From the NCBI RefSeq assembly GCF_000001735.4, contig NC_003074.8:4960101-5024100 (forward strand): 64,000 bases of DNA, written 5' to 3'. Each line of letters begins with the position of its first letter. Positions within the stretch are counted from its first letter, which is position 1. The DNA is from Arabidopsis thaliana (Eukaryota; Streptophyta; Magnoliopsida; Brassicales; Brassicaceae). Positions 23,286 to 35,514 of the stretch are shown here, piece after piece. The translations under genes and the position numbers were made by a program. A model generated the notes under the pieces. It did not search any database and was not told the origin of the DNA. It saw only the letters and a list, made by a program, of their open reading frames with translations.

Positions 23286-25566
23286 ATGTCTATGGAGAGA
23301 TCTTTAGAAGCTTGGGAAGAGGTTCAACGACATGGACAAGACTTAGCTGATCGACTTGCTCAAGGATTTACGGGTTTGATTCATATAAACCCACCTTCGT
23401 TTCCATGGCCGCCGAATCACCATCATCTTCACAAGGCGAAACTGTTCGATCTCGAGTTCCCAACTCAACATTTCAGTGTTATTAAGGATTCTAGGTTTAG
23501 TATCAACCAACCAATCAACGGTGTCACAGCGATTCTCGATATTGGGAATAAGATAGGTCAAGCTGGTGTTGACTTTGGTGCTGGGTTGAATGTGATGGTC
23601 CAACAGTTCTTCAGGAGGTTGCCTATACCGTTCTTACACGAGGATAATAACAAGCTTGTTGTCTCTGTGGATGGTGATAAGAGTACAAGGAGCCATAGAG
23701 CTTATGTGATCACAAAAGGGGATTTGGGAATGGCTACAGAACGGTTGAGGGACTCAGGGTTTTCTAAGACAGATGATACTGCTTCTGTTACTATGTCTGA
23801 GGAGGAAGTTGCAGATTCCTATCTTAGAGCTGCTGGATTGCTTGGAAGATCAAAGGTAACTGATTTTTTTGGTTCCTCTTCTTCTGTGTTTCACCTGATT
23901 TTTTCTGCTTTCTGGGAATTTTATAGCAGTCTAAGTGACTTGCCTTCAAGTTTGGCATTACTGCAGGGATGTATCTAGATTGAATTGCAATGTAAGATAG
24001 TTTATAGAGAATGAGAATGTAATTTTTTTGGAAATATAGATGCTAGTTTGATCCTGATCCGGCAAGACTAGCATTAGGCTAGTGCCTAGTGGTAACTGTG
24101 AATCCAGAAGAAACTACTGATGTTTCGAAGCAAGATAGACAATGATAAGCCTAATGTGCTGTGTGTTTTTGGGAGACTGAAAGTTGTTTTTTTGTGTGTT
24201 TGTTCTCTGTCTGCTTGTTGATCTAGTAACAGTATATTTCTCGGGGAATGCAGGGAACAATTGATACGTCATCAAGTTATGACAGTAGGACAAATGGTAT
24301 GGAACATTCATTGGCAGCCAGAGGAGATCTCTGGAGGGTAGAAGCTTCACATTCGAGTTCTACTGCAAGCGATGGAAATTCGTCTCTCTTTCTTCTCCAA
24401 CTTGGACCACTTCTCTTTCTACGCGATTCAACTCTTCTTTTACCGTTACACTTATCAAAACAGCACTTGCTCTGGTATGGATATGATAGGAAGGTATGCT
24501 TACAAAACTTTGCCCACTTCAATGAGTTTTATGTCCTTTTAGAATTCTTCTATCCCAAAACTCATGTAACTCTGCTAATTTTCGTTGCAGAAAGGTATGC
24601 ATTCACTCTGTCCAGCTATATGGTCAAAGCATCGGAGGTGGCTTATGATGTCAATGCTCTCTCTCAATCCTTTAGCTTGCGTAAGCCGCTCTTTCCCGTA
24701 AAGCTGCTATTGTGTTCTCACTTCTATGGAACTGATTCCCTGAACTTGTCATCTATGTGCTTTGGACAGTCATTTATGGATTTGCAATTTCCAAACGGGC
24801 AATTGACATATGTATCTGGCGAAGGACTGACGACAAGTGCTTTTGTGCCTTTTTGTGGTGGTCTTCTTCAAGCACAGGGTCAATATCCAGGCGACATGAG
24901 ATTTAGTTACTCTTGTAAGGTTAGATACCGATAGGAACTTGTCATGATCAGTGTGGAGCTTATTCTCATGAAACTTAAATGTGATTTTTGAAATCTTTTT
25001 GTTTGTGGAACAGAATAAATGTGGAACCCGAATCACACCAATGGTACATTGGCCTGATAAATCATTTGGGTTGGATCTTTCTCAACCCTTGGCTTGGCGT
25101 AGATCCGGACTACTGATGAAACCGACAATTCAAGTCAGGTAAAACAGCTTCCTCTAACCCCATCTCCCTCTCAACTGGTAAAGAATTTGTTTTACTTACA
25201 TAATTCATAAACCGGAACAGTGTATGTCCCACATTCGGTGGAAGCAATCCCGGGATTAAGGCAGAAGTTATTCACTCGTTGAGCGATGACTTGAATCTGA
25301 TATGTGGCTACGCACTCAATGCACATCCTTCAGCATTTGCCTCTGTAGCTGTAAGCAAAACTTCTTATATTTTGGTTCTCTCAAACCTGACCGTCTCTTC
25401 TCTCTTGTGACCATAACTTGTTCTCTATCGAAAACTGCAGTTTGGTCGGTCGAAATGGAATGGAAACATTGGACGCACGGGAATAGTTGTTAGAGCTGAT
25501 ACTCCACTTGCAAGTATTGGCCAGCCTTCTTTCTCTATCCAGCTTAATAACGCTTTCGAGTTCTGA
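23286..25566 (+). CDS. Conserved plant protein of unknown function with beta-barrel-like C-terminus
   Basis: Seven exons: 23286-23855, 24254-24493, 24591-24680, 24770-24919, 25014-25138, 25221-25350, 25441-25566; 1431 nt, 476 aa. I do not recognise a named domain. The N-terminal part (about 1-190) mixes helical and polar sequence and has no signal peptide or helical membrane segment. From about residue 230 to the end the pattern changes to short alternating hydrophobic/polar segments separated by glycine-, asparagine- and proline-containing turns. The protein ends in FSIQLNNAFEF with a C-terminal phenylalanine. That layout resembles outer-membrane beta-barrels such as chloroplast outer-envelope proteins of the TGD4 type, but this is inference from composition only. 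The acceptor after the fourth exon is set by frame: the more canonical donor five bases upstream would create an immediate stop. Probably At3g14830. Confidence 0.8.
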
Positions 25567-27497
25567 ATCTTTCCAATATAACATAGGAGAAAAAAAACTC
25601 TGTCCATTTAGTCGTCATGTACATATATATGTTTGAACAGACTGCTTTTATCCCTCGGTCACTTTTGTATATGGTAGTTTACTCAATTAACCCACAAGAC
25701 AGTCTCTGTAATTCCAGCAAATATTTTCACCACGTAAAGATTACAGTTTCACAATTTACATGTTATTGTTTTCGTTTTTGTCTTGGTTTAAAGTTTGGAA
25801 AAGAAACTACATTATGTTATTTATATGTGACTAGTGTGGGTCTCTGACACTTATAGTTGGATCGTAGTCGTAGGTCCATAAAGACTAGCGTTACAAATTA
25901 TATTAAAGTTGGTACACGACATTAATTGCAAACCTCCTTTTTCTTTTTGTTTATTCCAATTTGACCATGTTTGACCTTCTGAAACTACTACATTTTCCGG
26001 ATTTTGGGTTATATATATGCGATAATGTGATAACTGGTAGAAGAAATATCGTGGAACGTTTTCCAAATTTGTACATACTAATACACTATTATAATATGAA
26101 ATAATTAGTGGACCCGATGCTTATTGAGAAATTGTTAGGTTAGAAAGTGATATTCTTTTGAATTGATTAAAGGTCCCACTGAATAATTTGACGACTTTTC
26201 ATATAATTGTTAACTATCAAAATTATTCAGTGGTTTATCAAAATCTGTCTCGAGTCTAATAAGAGTGGCTTTGAATTGTCTTCGAGATTCGTTCTTTGAT
26301 CCAAAGTTAATGTTTAAGTTCAAAGAATTAATAAGGATGACTAGGAAGTATAGAAGAAAAAGTATAATTGGCAAATGTGATAACAAATCTAACATTGTCT
26401 CTATTACTATGATACGCGATTTTTTAAAACATTATGAAATAAATTCAGATTTCAAAAATAACTACGGGACTAGAAAACAATCAGCATGACTTCATAAGAA
26501 TCAGTAGGATAAAGTCCACCAGCGACGATACGGCGAGGACAATATTCTGTGCAAGAGTTAAATATTAGTATTTGGAAGAGTTATATAAACGAAACCCGAT
26601 TAGAAATTTCCTCTCTTACAAATTCTAGAAGAAGTAGACAAACCAAAAGGAAATTGAAAAAAGAAACGAAATTCGAATAGACAAACTTTTCACGTTCCAA
26701 AACAACTTGTATTAACATATATTTGCTCGTACGTTTTAGAACAGTTGACGCAAATAACTACATAAACTGTGTTTAGATTTTCTGAGTCTCCTTCTCATCT
26801 TTCTATTTAACATACACAATATTTTTGTATAAAAATTTGTTGCCCCGTTCGCTTGAGTTGAGTGTAAAAAAACCTTTAAACAACAACCACATTAATATCC
26901 CTTAAAAACAACGTCAACATTCTTCTGTAAACTAAAAGTTAAAACTCTACCCGTTAATTAGTATTAGCTCATCATTCAAGTTGATATCTTATCATTATTT
27001 GTTTCCCTATACTTTTTAGGATTGAAATAATCAAAAGAAAATTCCTATATCCACGTCAAATTACGGGGTCTTACATTAATACATGTAATCAAGGTATCAA
27101 ACAAACTTTACTACTTTTTTCTACGTACGTACGTACCTACTTACCTAAAGCCAGAAACACACTAATCACGACCACGTACTTTTATTTGTTTGCTAAAAGA
27201 ATTCTTAAAAGTTATTAATGTGCGGGAAAGAAAAATTAGGGTCCAGCCTGGAACTTGCTGCGTTAATTATTAATTTCCTTCGGTCGATGACTCTATTGAT
27301 CTAGTATCGATGACGTTATACAATTGACTTACAATAATTTTACGAACATCGATCATGCCATAAATCCCACCAAGTAAACATATAGAAATGGTTCACAACT
27401 TAAAAACAACTATAATAGAAATGGTTTTAAATGTTGATAATGTCACACACGATTCAGTTATAGAAAACAAAACCTAACGATCTTATATTATATATCC

Positions 27498-27536
<39 letters not shown>

Positions 27537-28170
27537 ACCATAACCAGTGTAGATCAATTTTGACTAAATTAAATTAGTCATTATATAAAAGCTATTATCC
27601 TTTTAACAAAGCTACCAAACAAAAACAAAACAATCAATATATACTTATCTATCCTTTTATTGTAACAATAATCTCATGACTTGATGAAAACTAAATAATT
27701 CAGTTATTTGTTTCATATATTTCTGGAAAAGAAAACATCAATTATTTCGTTCGAATCAATTATAGTTATCTACTTGGTTTTTTTCCTTAACAGATCTATG
27801 AATTATTTCGATGGACAACACAATTCGCTGGCCCTCTTTGTTTTTCTTTTTCTCAACCTGGCCCACTATGTTTGTTCATGCAAGTAGCAAATTAAAATTC
27901 ATATCTTCTTTATTAAAACAATAGAAAAGACCAAAATAAAATAAAAAAAATATTCTCTTTTGTTTTAATAATGTTGACTTACTTATCTCCTCTCCTTTTC
28001 GAAATGTCTTCATGAGTCTCTCTTCTTCTTCCCCATTCGTCACATAATTAAACATCGCTTCTGACTTCACTCTCACCAAATCTCTCTTCTTTCTCACACA
28101 CAACAATAAAAATCTTGAAACTAAATAAGAGTTCTCCGACTTCAGATCTTCTCAAACCCTAAATGTTAAA
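25567..28170. other. 2.6 kb gene-free region upstream of LIK1
   Basis: It contains the 3' flank of the previous gene and the LIK1 promoter. An (AT)16 microsatellite lies at 27500-27531, and short ACGT/CGTACGTA repeats at 27123-27135. The last 300 bases become CT-rich, as expected for the LIK1 5' leader, with a telo-box-like AACCCTAAA at about 28156. I see no reading frame with family resemblance. Confidence 0.55.
27500..27531. repeat. (AT)16 dinucleotide microsatellite
   Basis: Uninterrupted AT dinucleotides run for 32 bases. They are likely to vary in length between accessions. Confidence 0.95.
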
Positions 28171-28180
28171 ATGTCGTTAA
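28163..28180 (+). CDS. Five-codon uORF overlapping the LIK1 start codon
   Basis: The ATG at 28163 opens a frame of five codons (M-L-K-C-R) ending in TAA at 28178-28180. It starts eight bases before the LIK1 ATG at 28171 and ends inside LIK1 codon 4, in another frame. If the transcript includes 28163, ribosomes that start there would miss the main start unless they leak past or re-initiate, so it could dampen translation. Confidence 0.5.
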   Translation: MLKCR

Positions 28181-31100
28181 ATCGACAACTTCTATTCACT
28201 TACTACTTCATCGTCTCTCTTATCCTCTTCTCCGATTTCGTATCCTCTGCAACATTACCAAAAGAAGAAGGTACCAACTTATACAAAAGTTTATGTCTTT
28301 GTACGTATATGTTTGATTCGGTGTAATGATTTGGTCCAATCGACAATTTTTGAAATTGGCAGTGGATGCTTTACAAAGCGTCGCGACGGCGTTGAAGAAG
28401 AGTAATTGGAATTTCAGTGTGGATCCATGTGACGAAACCTTGTCTGAAGGCGGATGGAGGAATCCTAACGCCGCTAAGGGATTCGAAGACGCCGTTACTT
28501 GTAACTGCTCCTCCGTCATCTGCCACGTCACCAACATGTGCGTTCTTCTCTCTTTTTCAACATCCTATCTTTTCTTTGTCAAAATTATCATTAATATCTA
28601 GTTTTAAATATTGAAGAAATTCAATTATATTATTAATGGAAAAAAATAAAAAAAATCTTGGTCTCATTTTCCAAAGCGTGTTACCATCAAATTATTGAAG
28701 TACTGTTAAACCCACTTGTTTTTAATTTAATAAAGTAGGTTTAGATGCTTGAACGTGGACAATTTATTAACGCCGTCGCTATTGACCTTTTTCTGACGCG
28801 TCCGTGAATCTTGTTTTGGTCGTTTTTGACGAGTCCGTGAATTTAAAAAGTAAAAACTAGTCGACTTTTACTTCTTTTTTTTTTTTTTACTTTCGTGTTG
28901 GGTCGAAAACATAATGGGCCTATAATTTCGAAGACCGTTTTTTAAAAACTCGTTCTGTTTTTTTTCTTTCCCTCGTAATATTGAAACAGAGTTCTCAAGG
29001 CACAAGACCTTCAAGGATCTCTTCCTACAGATCTTTCAGGACTTCCTTTCTTGCAAGAGCTGTAAGCAGAAGATTCACTCACCAATGTTACTATTATTAC
29101 AACATCTGCTGCCACTCTTAGTATCTCTCATTAACTATTCTTTTATCTTCAGTGATCTGACTAGAAACTATCTCAACGGTTCCATTCCTCCCGAATGGGG
29201 AGCCTCATCACTTCTAAACATGTACGTATAGATAATTAGATATAGACTCATTGATTTGATATATATGTATAAATATAGATTGATTTGAGTATGTTTGTTT
29301 GTTGGGATGATGAAAATGCAGCTCACTACTTGGAAACCGGATAAGTGGTTCAATCCCAAAAGAACTTGGAAACCTTACAACCCTTTCTGGTCTGTAAGTA
29401 CACTTCTTTGATCTCGATCTTCAATTATGTTTCTCAAAGTTTGTTTTTTTGTTTTCTTTCTATCTTTAATTTCCTGGAACATTTGGTTTTTAGTGTCTTG
29501 GAATACAACCAACTCTCAGGGAAGATACCTCCAGAGCTCGGGAATCTACCAAACCTTAAAAGACTGTATGAATATTTGTTCCAATTTCTTCCAAACTGTT
29601 CCTTTTTTCTTCTGTTAACAATTAGTTATTGGTCTTTGCTGGCTGGTGTTGAGACTATGTTTACCCTTTTTAGGTTACTTAGCTCGAATAACTTGAGCGG
29701 GGAAATCCCAAGTACATTCGCCAAACTTACTACGTTGACTGATTTGTAAGTATTCCTGTGTTCTTATTTGATCCGTGGAACATATGTGTTGCCGAAGATT
29801 TCTGACTTTTTCTTTATATGTATCTTCGTCTTGGTTTATAGACGTATTAGTGACAACCAGTTCACTGGTGCTATACCAGATTTCATCCAGAACTGGAAAG
29901 GACTAGAGAAACTGTAAGCGACCCTTTCAGCTCAATGAGATTTTTTCATTTTCATATCCGTATTGGTTACTTTAAAATATTGAAATTAATGTTTGCTTTG
30001 CTTCTTTAATCAGGGTTATTCAAGCAAGTGGTTTAGTTGGACCGATTCCTAGTGCCATTGGTCTTCTGGGAACCTTGACAGACTTGTATGTACACGAATT
30101 TTGCGTGTGGTGATTCGTTATTTTCGCCTCTCATGGGCTGACTTACCTTCAACAATGTATATTTACTCTATTCCAAATATGAAATTTTGTAGGAGAATCA
30201 CTGACTTGAGTGGACCTGAATCTCCATTTCCGCCACTAAGAAACATGACATCGATGAAGTATTTGTGAGTTTGAGACTCAGAATAGACGAGTTTGGTATT
30301 GGTTTCTTCCACCTTCAACTAGCTAACTTCTGTTTATACTCGTTGTTCGTTGCAGGATTCTTAGGAACTGTAACCTTACAGGAGACTTACCTGCGTATCT
30401 TGGACAGAATAGAAAATTAAAGAATCTGTAAGTAATCTCTTTTTTTCTTCGGCAAGCATGAAACCAATTTGTCGAAGATGGAAAAGAATTTAAGCTGACA
30501 TTATGAGACTCGTTGTGCAGAGATCTTAGCTTTAACAAACTGAGTGGACCAATCCCAGCCACATATTCCGGTCTTTCAGATGTAGATTTCATGTATGATG
30601 CTCTTTTCTTCTCTTCTTTCTTCTGTTTCAAGAAAAAAGCTTTATATGGAGTAATATTAAACTGAGCTGAAATTTGTTTTCCAATCGCGCAGATACTTTA
30701 CAAGTAACATGTTAAATGGACAAGTACCAAGTTGGATGGTAGACCAAGGAGACACGATGTGAGTGTTCTTCACTTATATGTATATTACATTTCTTTGTAA
30801 TGAAAACAGTATAACTAACGTTTTCTTTGGTTGTTGTATCGTTTTTGGCAGTGATATTACTTACAATAACTTCTCCAAAGATAAAACCGAAGAATGTCAA
30901 CAAAAATCCGTGTAAGAAGAACAATAAACGATTAAACTTGTCATGCCTTCAAAATTCGCTATAAAGCTTATGGTTTCTTGGTTCCGTTTATTTGCAGGAA
31001 CACGTTTTCAAGCACAAGCCCTTTAGTGGCAAATAACTCGTAAGTCTTTTCTACTTCTCATAACATTTCGAAAGCTCTGGATTTATACAACACTCACTAT

Positions 31101-33791
31101 AATATTGATGTTACGTTATGTTTACCTACAGCTCAAATGTTTCGTGTCTGAGTAAATATACCTGTCCTAAAAGTAAGCCTCTGAAGCTATATATATATAT
31201 ATAATACATTACAGAACCATATCGCTTAATACCTACCTGCGTATCTGATTTATCTTCGGTTACCAATCATTTGTTCTCAGCTTTCTACGGCCTTCATATA
31301 AACTGTGGTGGTAATGAAATAACAAGCAATGAGACTAAGTATGATGCTGACACATGGGATACACCGGGTTACTATGATAGTAAAAACGGGTGGGTTTCTA
31401 GCAACACGGGAAACTTCTTGGATGATGATCGGACTAACAATGGAAAATCAAAATGGTCGAATTCATCAGAGCTTAAGATAACAAATTCTAGCATAGATTT
31501 TAGGCTTTACACACAAGCGCGTCTCTCGGCTATCTCCCTCACTTACCAGGCATTGTGTCTTGGAAAAGGAAACTATACGGTTAATCTTCATTTCGCTGAA
31601 ATTATGTTCAATGAAAAGAACATGTATAGCAATTTGGGAAGACGATACTTCGACATATACGTTCAGGTAATTTAATTGATCTTGTTTCTTGATTGTCAGA
31701 AAGATTGTATAGCTGAATCAATTGGCTGGTGTGATAATATTGCAGGGTAAACGTGAAGTGAAAGATTTCAATATCGTTGATGAAGCAAAAGGTGTGGGAA
31801 AAGCTGTTGTTAAGAAATTTCCTGTCATGGTTACAAATGGGAAACTGGAAATAAGATTGCAGTGGGCTGGGAAAGGAACTCAAGCTATTCCTGTGAGAGG
31901 TGTCTATGGTCCTCTCATATCTGCTGTATCGGTAGATCCAGGTAAACTTTGCTAAACCTCAAACTATTTACGAGAGACTTCTCCTTTGTTTGAGTGTTTT
32001 TGTCTCTTGACTTTACTCCCATGGTCTTGCTTTCTAGATTTTATTCCACCAAAGGAACCGGGCACTGGAACTGGTGGTGGAAGTTCTGTTGGTACAGTGG
32101 TTGGTAGTGTAATCGCTTCTACGGTGTTTCTTGTGCTTTTAATCGGCGGTATATTATGGTGGAGAGGCTGCTTAAGACCCAAGAGTCAGATGGAAAAAGG
32201 TACATAGTTTGAGTTGCTTAAATAGTATTTCAACATTCCAATTCCTTTTGAGTTCTGTCTCTTTGTATCTTTCTAACTCAGCTGTGTTTCTTCACCTCAG
32301 ATTTCAAGAACTTAGATTTCCAGATCAGTTCGTTCTCCTTGAGGCAAATCAAAGTTGCCACGGATAACTTTGATCCTGCAAACAAGATCGGAGAAGGTGG
32401 TTTTGGTCCTGTACACAAGGTTAGCATTATACTGTGAAATGACATTGTTATGAGAGACAAAAGATAAAAGATATATGATCTTTAAGGTTTGTTAATTGTT
32501 TTGATTACAGGGAATAATGACTGATGGAACTGTAATCGCGGTGAAGCAGCTATCGGCAAAATCAAAACAAGGGAATCGAGAATTCTTAAACGAGATTGCT
32601 ATGATTTCGGCTCTGCAGCATCCACATTTGGTTAAACTATATGGATGTTGCGTTGAAGGTGATCAGCTCCTGCTAGTTTACGAGTACTTGGAGAACAACA
32701 GTCTCGCGCGAGCTCTTTTCGGTTAGTCATTCCTTTTAAAACACCTTACAGCTTAAAATATTCTATCCAACCCAATTGTTGTTTTGCTCAATAGCAATGT
32801 TTTTGTTCCTATCAATTTAAAGGACCTCAAGAGACTCAGATACCACTAAATTGGCCAATGAGGCAGAAGATTTGTGTTGGAATAGCGAGAGGATTAGCTT
32901 ATCTCCACGAGGAATCAAGACTCAAGATCGTACACAGAGACATCAAAGCCACTAATGTCTTGCTGGATAAGGAACTAAACCCAAAGATTTCAGATTTTGG
33001 GCTTGCTAAGCTTGATGAAGAAGAAAACACACACATCAGCACACGAGTCGCTGGAACATAGTGAGTCAAACAACCAATCAATCACAAACAAGAAGTTTCA
33101 ACTCTGAGATTTCATATAACCAAAAACAAACTTTTTTTTGTCTGTAGTGGATACATGGCTCCAGAATACGCCATGAGAGGCCATTTGACAGATAAAGCCG
33201 ACGTCTACAGTTTTGGCGTTGTGGCCCTAGAAATCGTTCACGGAAAGAGCAACACGAGCTCACGATCTAAAGCTGATACCTTCTACCTTCTTGACTGGGT
33301 AAATCATCACTTCACACCTCAAAAAGCCTAAAACCTAAACCTAAACCCCTTAAACCCTAAATTATGGATCTGAATCTCAATTTCTTTCGCAGGTGCACGT
33401 TTTAAGGGAACAAAACACTCTACTTGAAGTAGTAGATCCAAGGCTAGGAACAGATTACAACAAACAAGAAGCATTGATGATGATTCAGATAGGGATGCTC
33501 TGTACCAGTCCAGCTCCAGGGGATAGACCTTCGATGTCGACGGTGGTGAGTATGCTCGAAGGCCATTCAACGGTGAATGTTGAGAAACTTCTTGAAGCTT
33601 CGGTCAACAATGAAAAGGACGAAGAGAGTGTGAGAGCGATGAAAAGGCATTACGCCACGATAGGTGAGGAGGAGATAACGAACACGACAACTACCGATGG
33701 ACCTTTCACGTCGTCTTCTACGTCAACCGCCAACGCCAACGATCTTTACCCTGTTAAGCTCGACTCTGCCTATTGGAACACTAGAACTTAA
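28171..33791 (+). CDS. LIK1: LRR-malectin receptor-like kinase (LysM RLK1-interacting kinase 1)
   Basis: I trace 24 coding exons (28171-28270, 28363-28537, 28990-29061, 29153-29221, then a series of mostly 72-nt exons to 30758, then 30852-30911, 30998-31039, 31132-31172, 31281-31666, 31746-31941, 32038-32199, 32301-32419, 32511-32721, 32823-33060, 33148-33298, 33393-33791); 3063 nt, 1020 aa. Order: signal peptide (about 1-27), N-terminal cap, about ten leucine-rich repeats (to about 370), malectin domain (about 401-590, opening [11 protein letters not shown]), one membrane helix (about 612-635), and kinase. The kinase is complete: G679-E-G-G-F-G-P-V, Lys700, H796-R-D798, D816-F-G818 and APEY. 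Arg precedes the catalytic Asp, the RD type. LIK1 (At3g14840) is known to bind the chitin receptor CERK1 at the plasma membrane and to modulate immunity. Related LRR-VIII-2 kinases are the alternative, but sequence and position favour LIK1. Confidence 0.93.
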
Positions 33792-35514
33792 TTAAGGATA
33801 ACGTTTTTGCCAAAAAGAAAGAAAATTATGGAGTTATGTTATTATGACGTTTTGTATTTTGCTTTTTGTAAAGTTTTTTTATTTATGATTATTCTATTTA
33901 AGACAATTGGAAGATTACGTTACATGAAACAGAAAATGAGAATATTTATCTTAAGAGAATCAAAAGGTCCAAAACAATTTAGATGAGATAATATTTTGTT
34001 GTTAGGTTCTTTTAACTTCTTTTTTATTTGTTTGACGTATGATTTGGCTTTTACTTTCTTAAATGAAATCATATTGTGATTTACAAAATTTCATACAAAG
34101 GCGAAAATTAAATTTCACTCGGCTTATTTGGACACTAGAGCTTTACTATGATCTAGAATTGTAATGCAGAACCCCCTTGAAATTGCAACGATAAAATAAA
34201 AAAATATATGACTATAGGATTCCGTAACTTCTAGAAATTTTTATTTAAGATTTGTGAATATGATTTCTTTTTAAAAACATTTTCAAAAATTTTTAAATTA
34301 TTTTGAAATATTAATTGCACCGATAACGGCATTATTGTCCCCTTAATATGATTGTTTAGTCAACCATCCTATTAATAATTTAATACGTTTCATGAAACCA
34401 GAATAATTATGTTAGATTATATAAGTGCTACCGAATAAATTGTTGGTCTGTTAACATCTGTTTCCATGGACAATAATTTGGCTTGTAATAGTTTAAAGTT
34501 TAATAGGTTTATCTATATTGTCGTTTAGAAAATTACAATTAAATTATAAGGAATGAATGATTAAATATGAATTTATAGGTCCTCAAGCTTTTCACGGGGC
34601 AGCACCGGCAAATGAAAATCCTTTTAAATAGACCAAACAAAAAGAAAACTCTTCACAGAATCTTTATGGTCCGAACAAATCGAGTTATTTCAAGGAAAAC
34701 AAAATTTTAAGCATGATCTCGAAGTAAATGGTATAAATAAATATCGACCTTGTAACCGACATTTTGCAAATTTGAAGGTGAACAAAAACAAAAAAGATCG
34801 TGAAGTTGTAATTGGTAAACATAAATATCGTACTTAAATCATTTCATTTAAGTTGTTGACCATATGTAAATTACATTACTTGGATTTCAAAATCCAAAAT
34901 CATGGAAATCAATGTTAGTAAACTACGTCATTAAATAGTAATGATTTGAGTTTTACTGACTTTTTAATTTATATAATTTGATGATTTTAGGGAAGTTGAT
35001 GTGATTTATTGTAAATTTATTCAAATTTTATCTAAAACTATAAGATTTGGATTTTTATATATTTAACTAAAGAAGTCTTCTCAAATAATTCAGAATTAAA
35101 AAGAATCAAATCCACAAACTGTTTTCAATAAGAGTGAATTTTAAGATAGATTTTTAAATCATTAGTTCAATAACACTAGATTTTATTAGAGTTTTTAAAA
35201 TTTATGATTGAATAGCATATGATTTATAAATTTTACACAAATCATTGAAAATATTAGATTGAATACACTCTCTAAATGCACACAGAAATGTTGAGATTTT
35301 TTTTTGTTGGTCAAAGAAATGTTGAGATTTGTTTTCAAGATTTATTGCCAAAAATCTATAGTTCACAACTTCACATATTTGACTGATAAAAACTTATCTT
35401 CCTTCTCTTTATTATGACAAATGTGACTTATATATATATTTTATATATAGATGCGTGGGTGTATAAAAACCAGCTGCGTATTTGAATATCTCTCTCTCTC
35501 TTGTCTGTGTTGAA
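33792..35514. other. 1.7 kb intergenic region with a possible MITE remnant
   Basis: Very AT-rich. About 34980-35280 has the repetitive GATTTTTAAAT / TTTATGATTGAATA texture seen in Arabidopsis miniature DNA transposons, but I cannot define both ends. A short duplication AAATGTTGAGATTT lies at 35286 and 35319. The TBL41 promoter occupies the right end. Confidence 0.45.
35462..35500 (+). promoter_or_regulatory. TATA box and CT-rich initiator region of TBL41
   Basis: TATAAAA at 35462-35468 is followed at 35488-35500 by a run of CT dinucleotides, a typical plant transcription start context. The start codon is at 35515, so the leader would be very short. Confidence 0.6.

Noticed and set aside
29345-29749. 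134-aa frame across three LIK1 repeat exons
   Set aside because: It reads through two introns, and splicing at the GT and AG sites restores the 24-residue repeat pattern.
31268-31675. Frame starting [14 protein letters not shown] as a separate gene start
   Set aside because: It is the malectin exon of LIK1 read through its upstream intron. The acceptor at 31280 and frame continuity place it inside LIK1.
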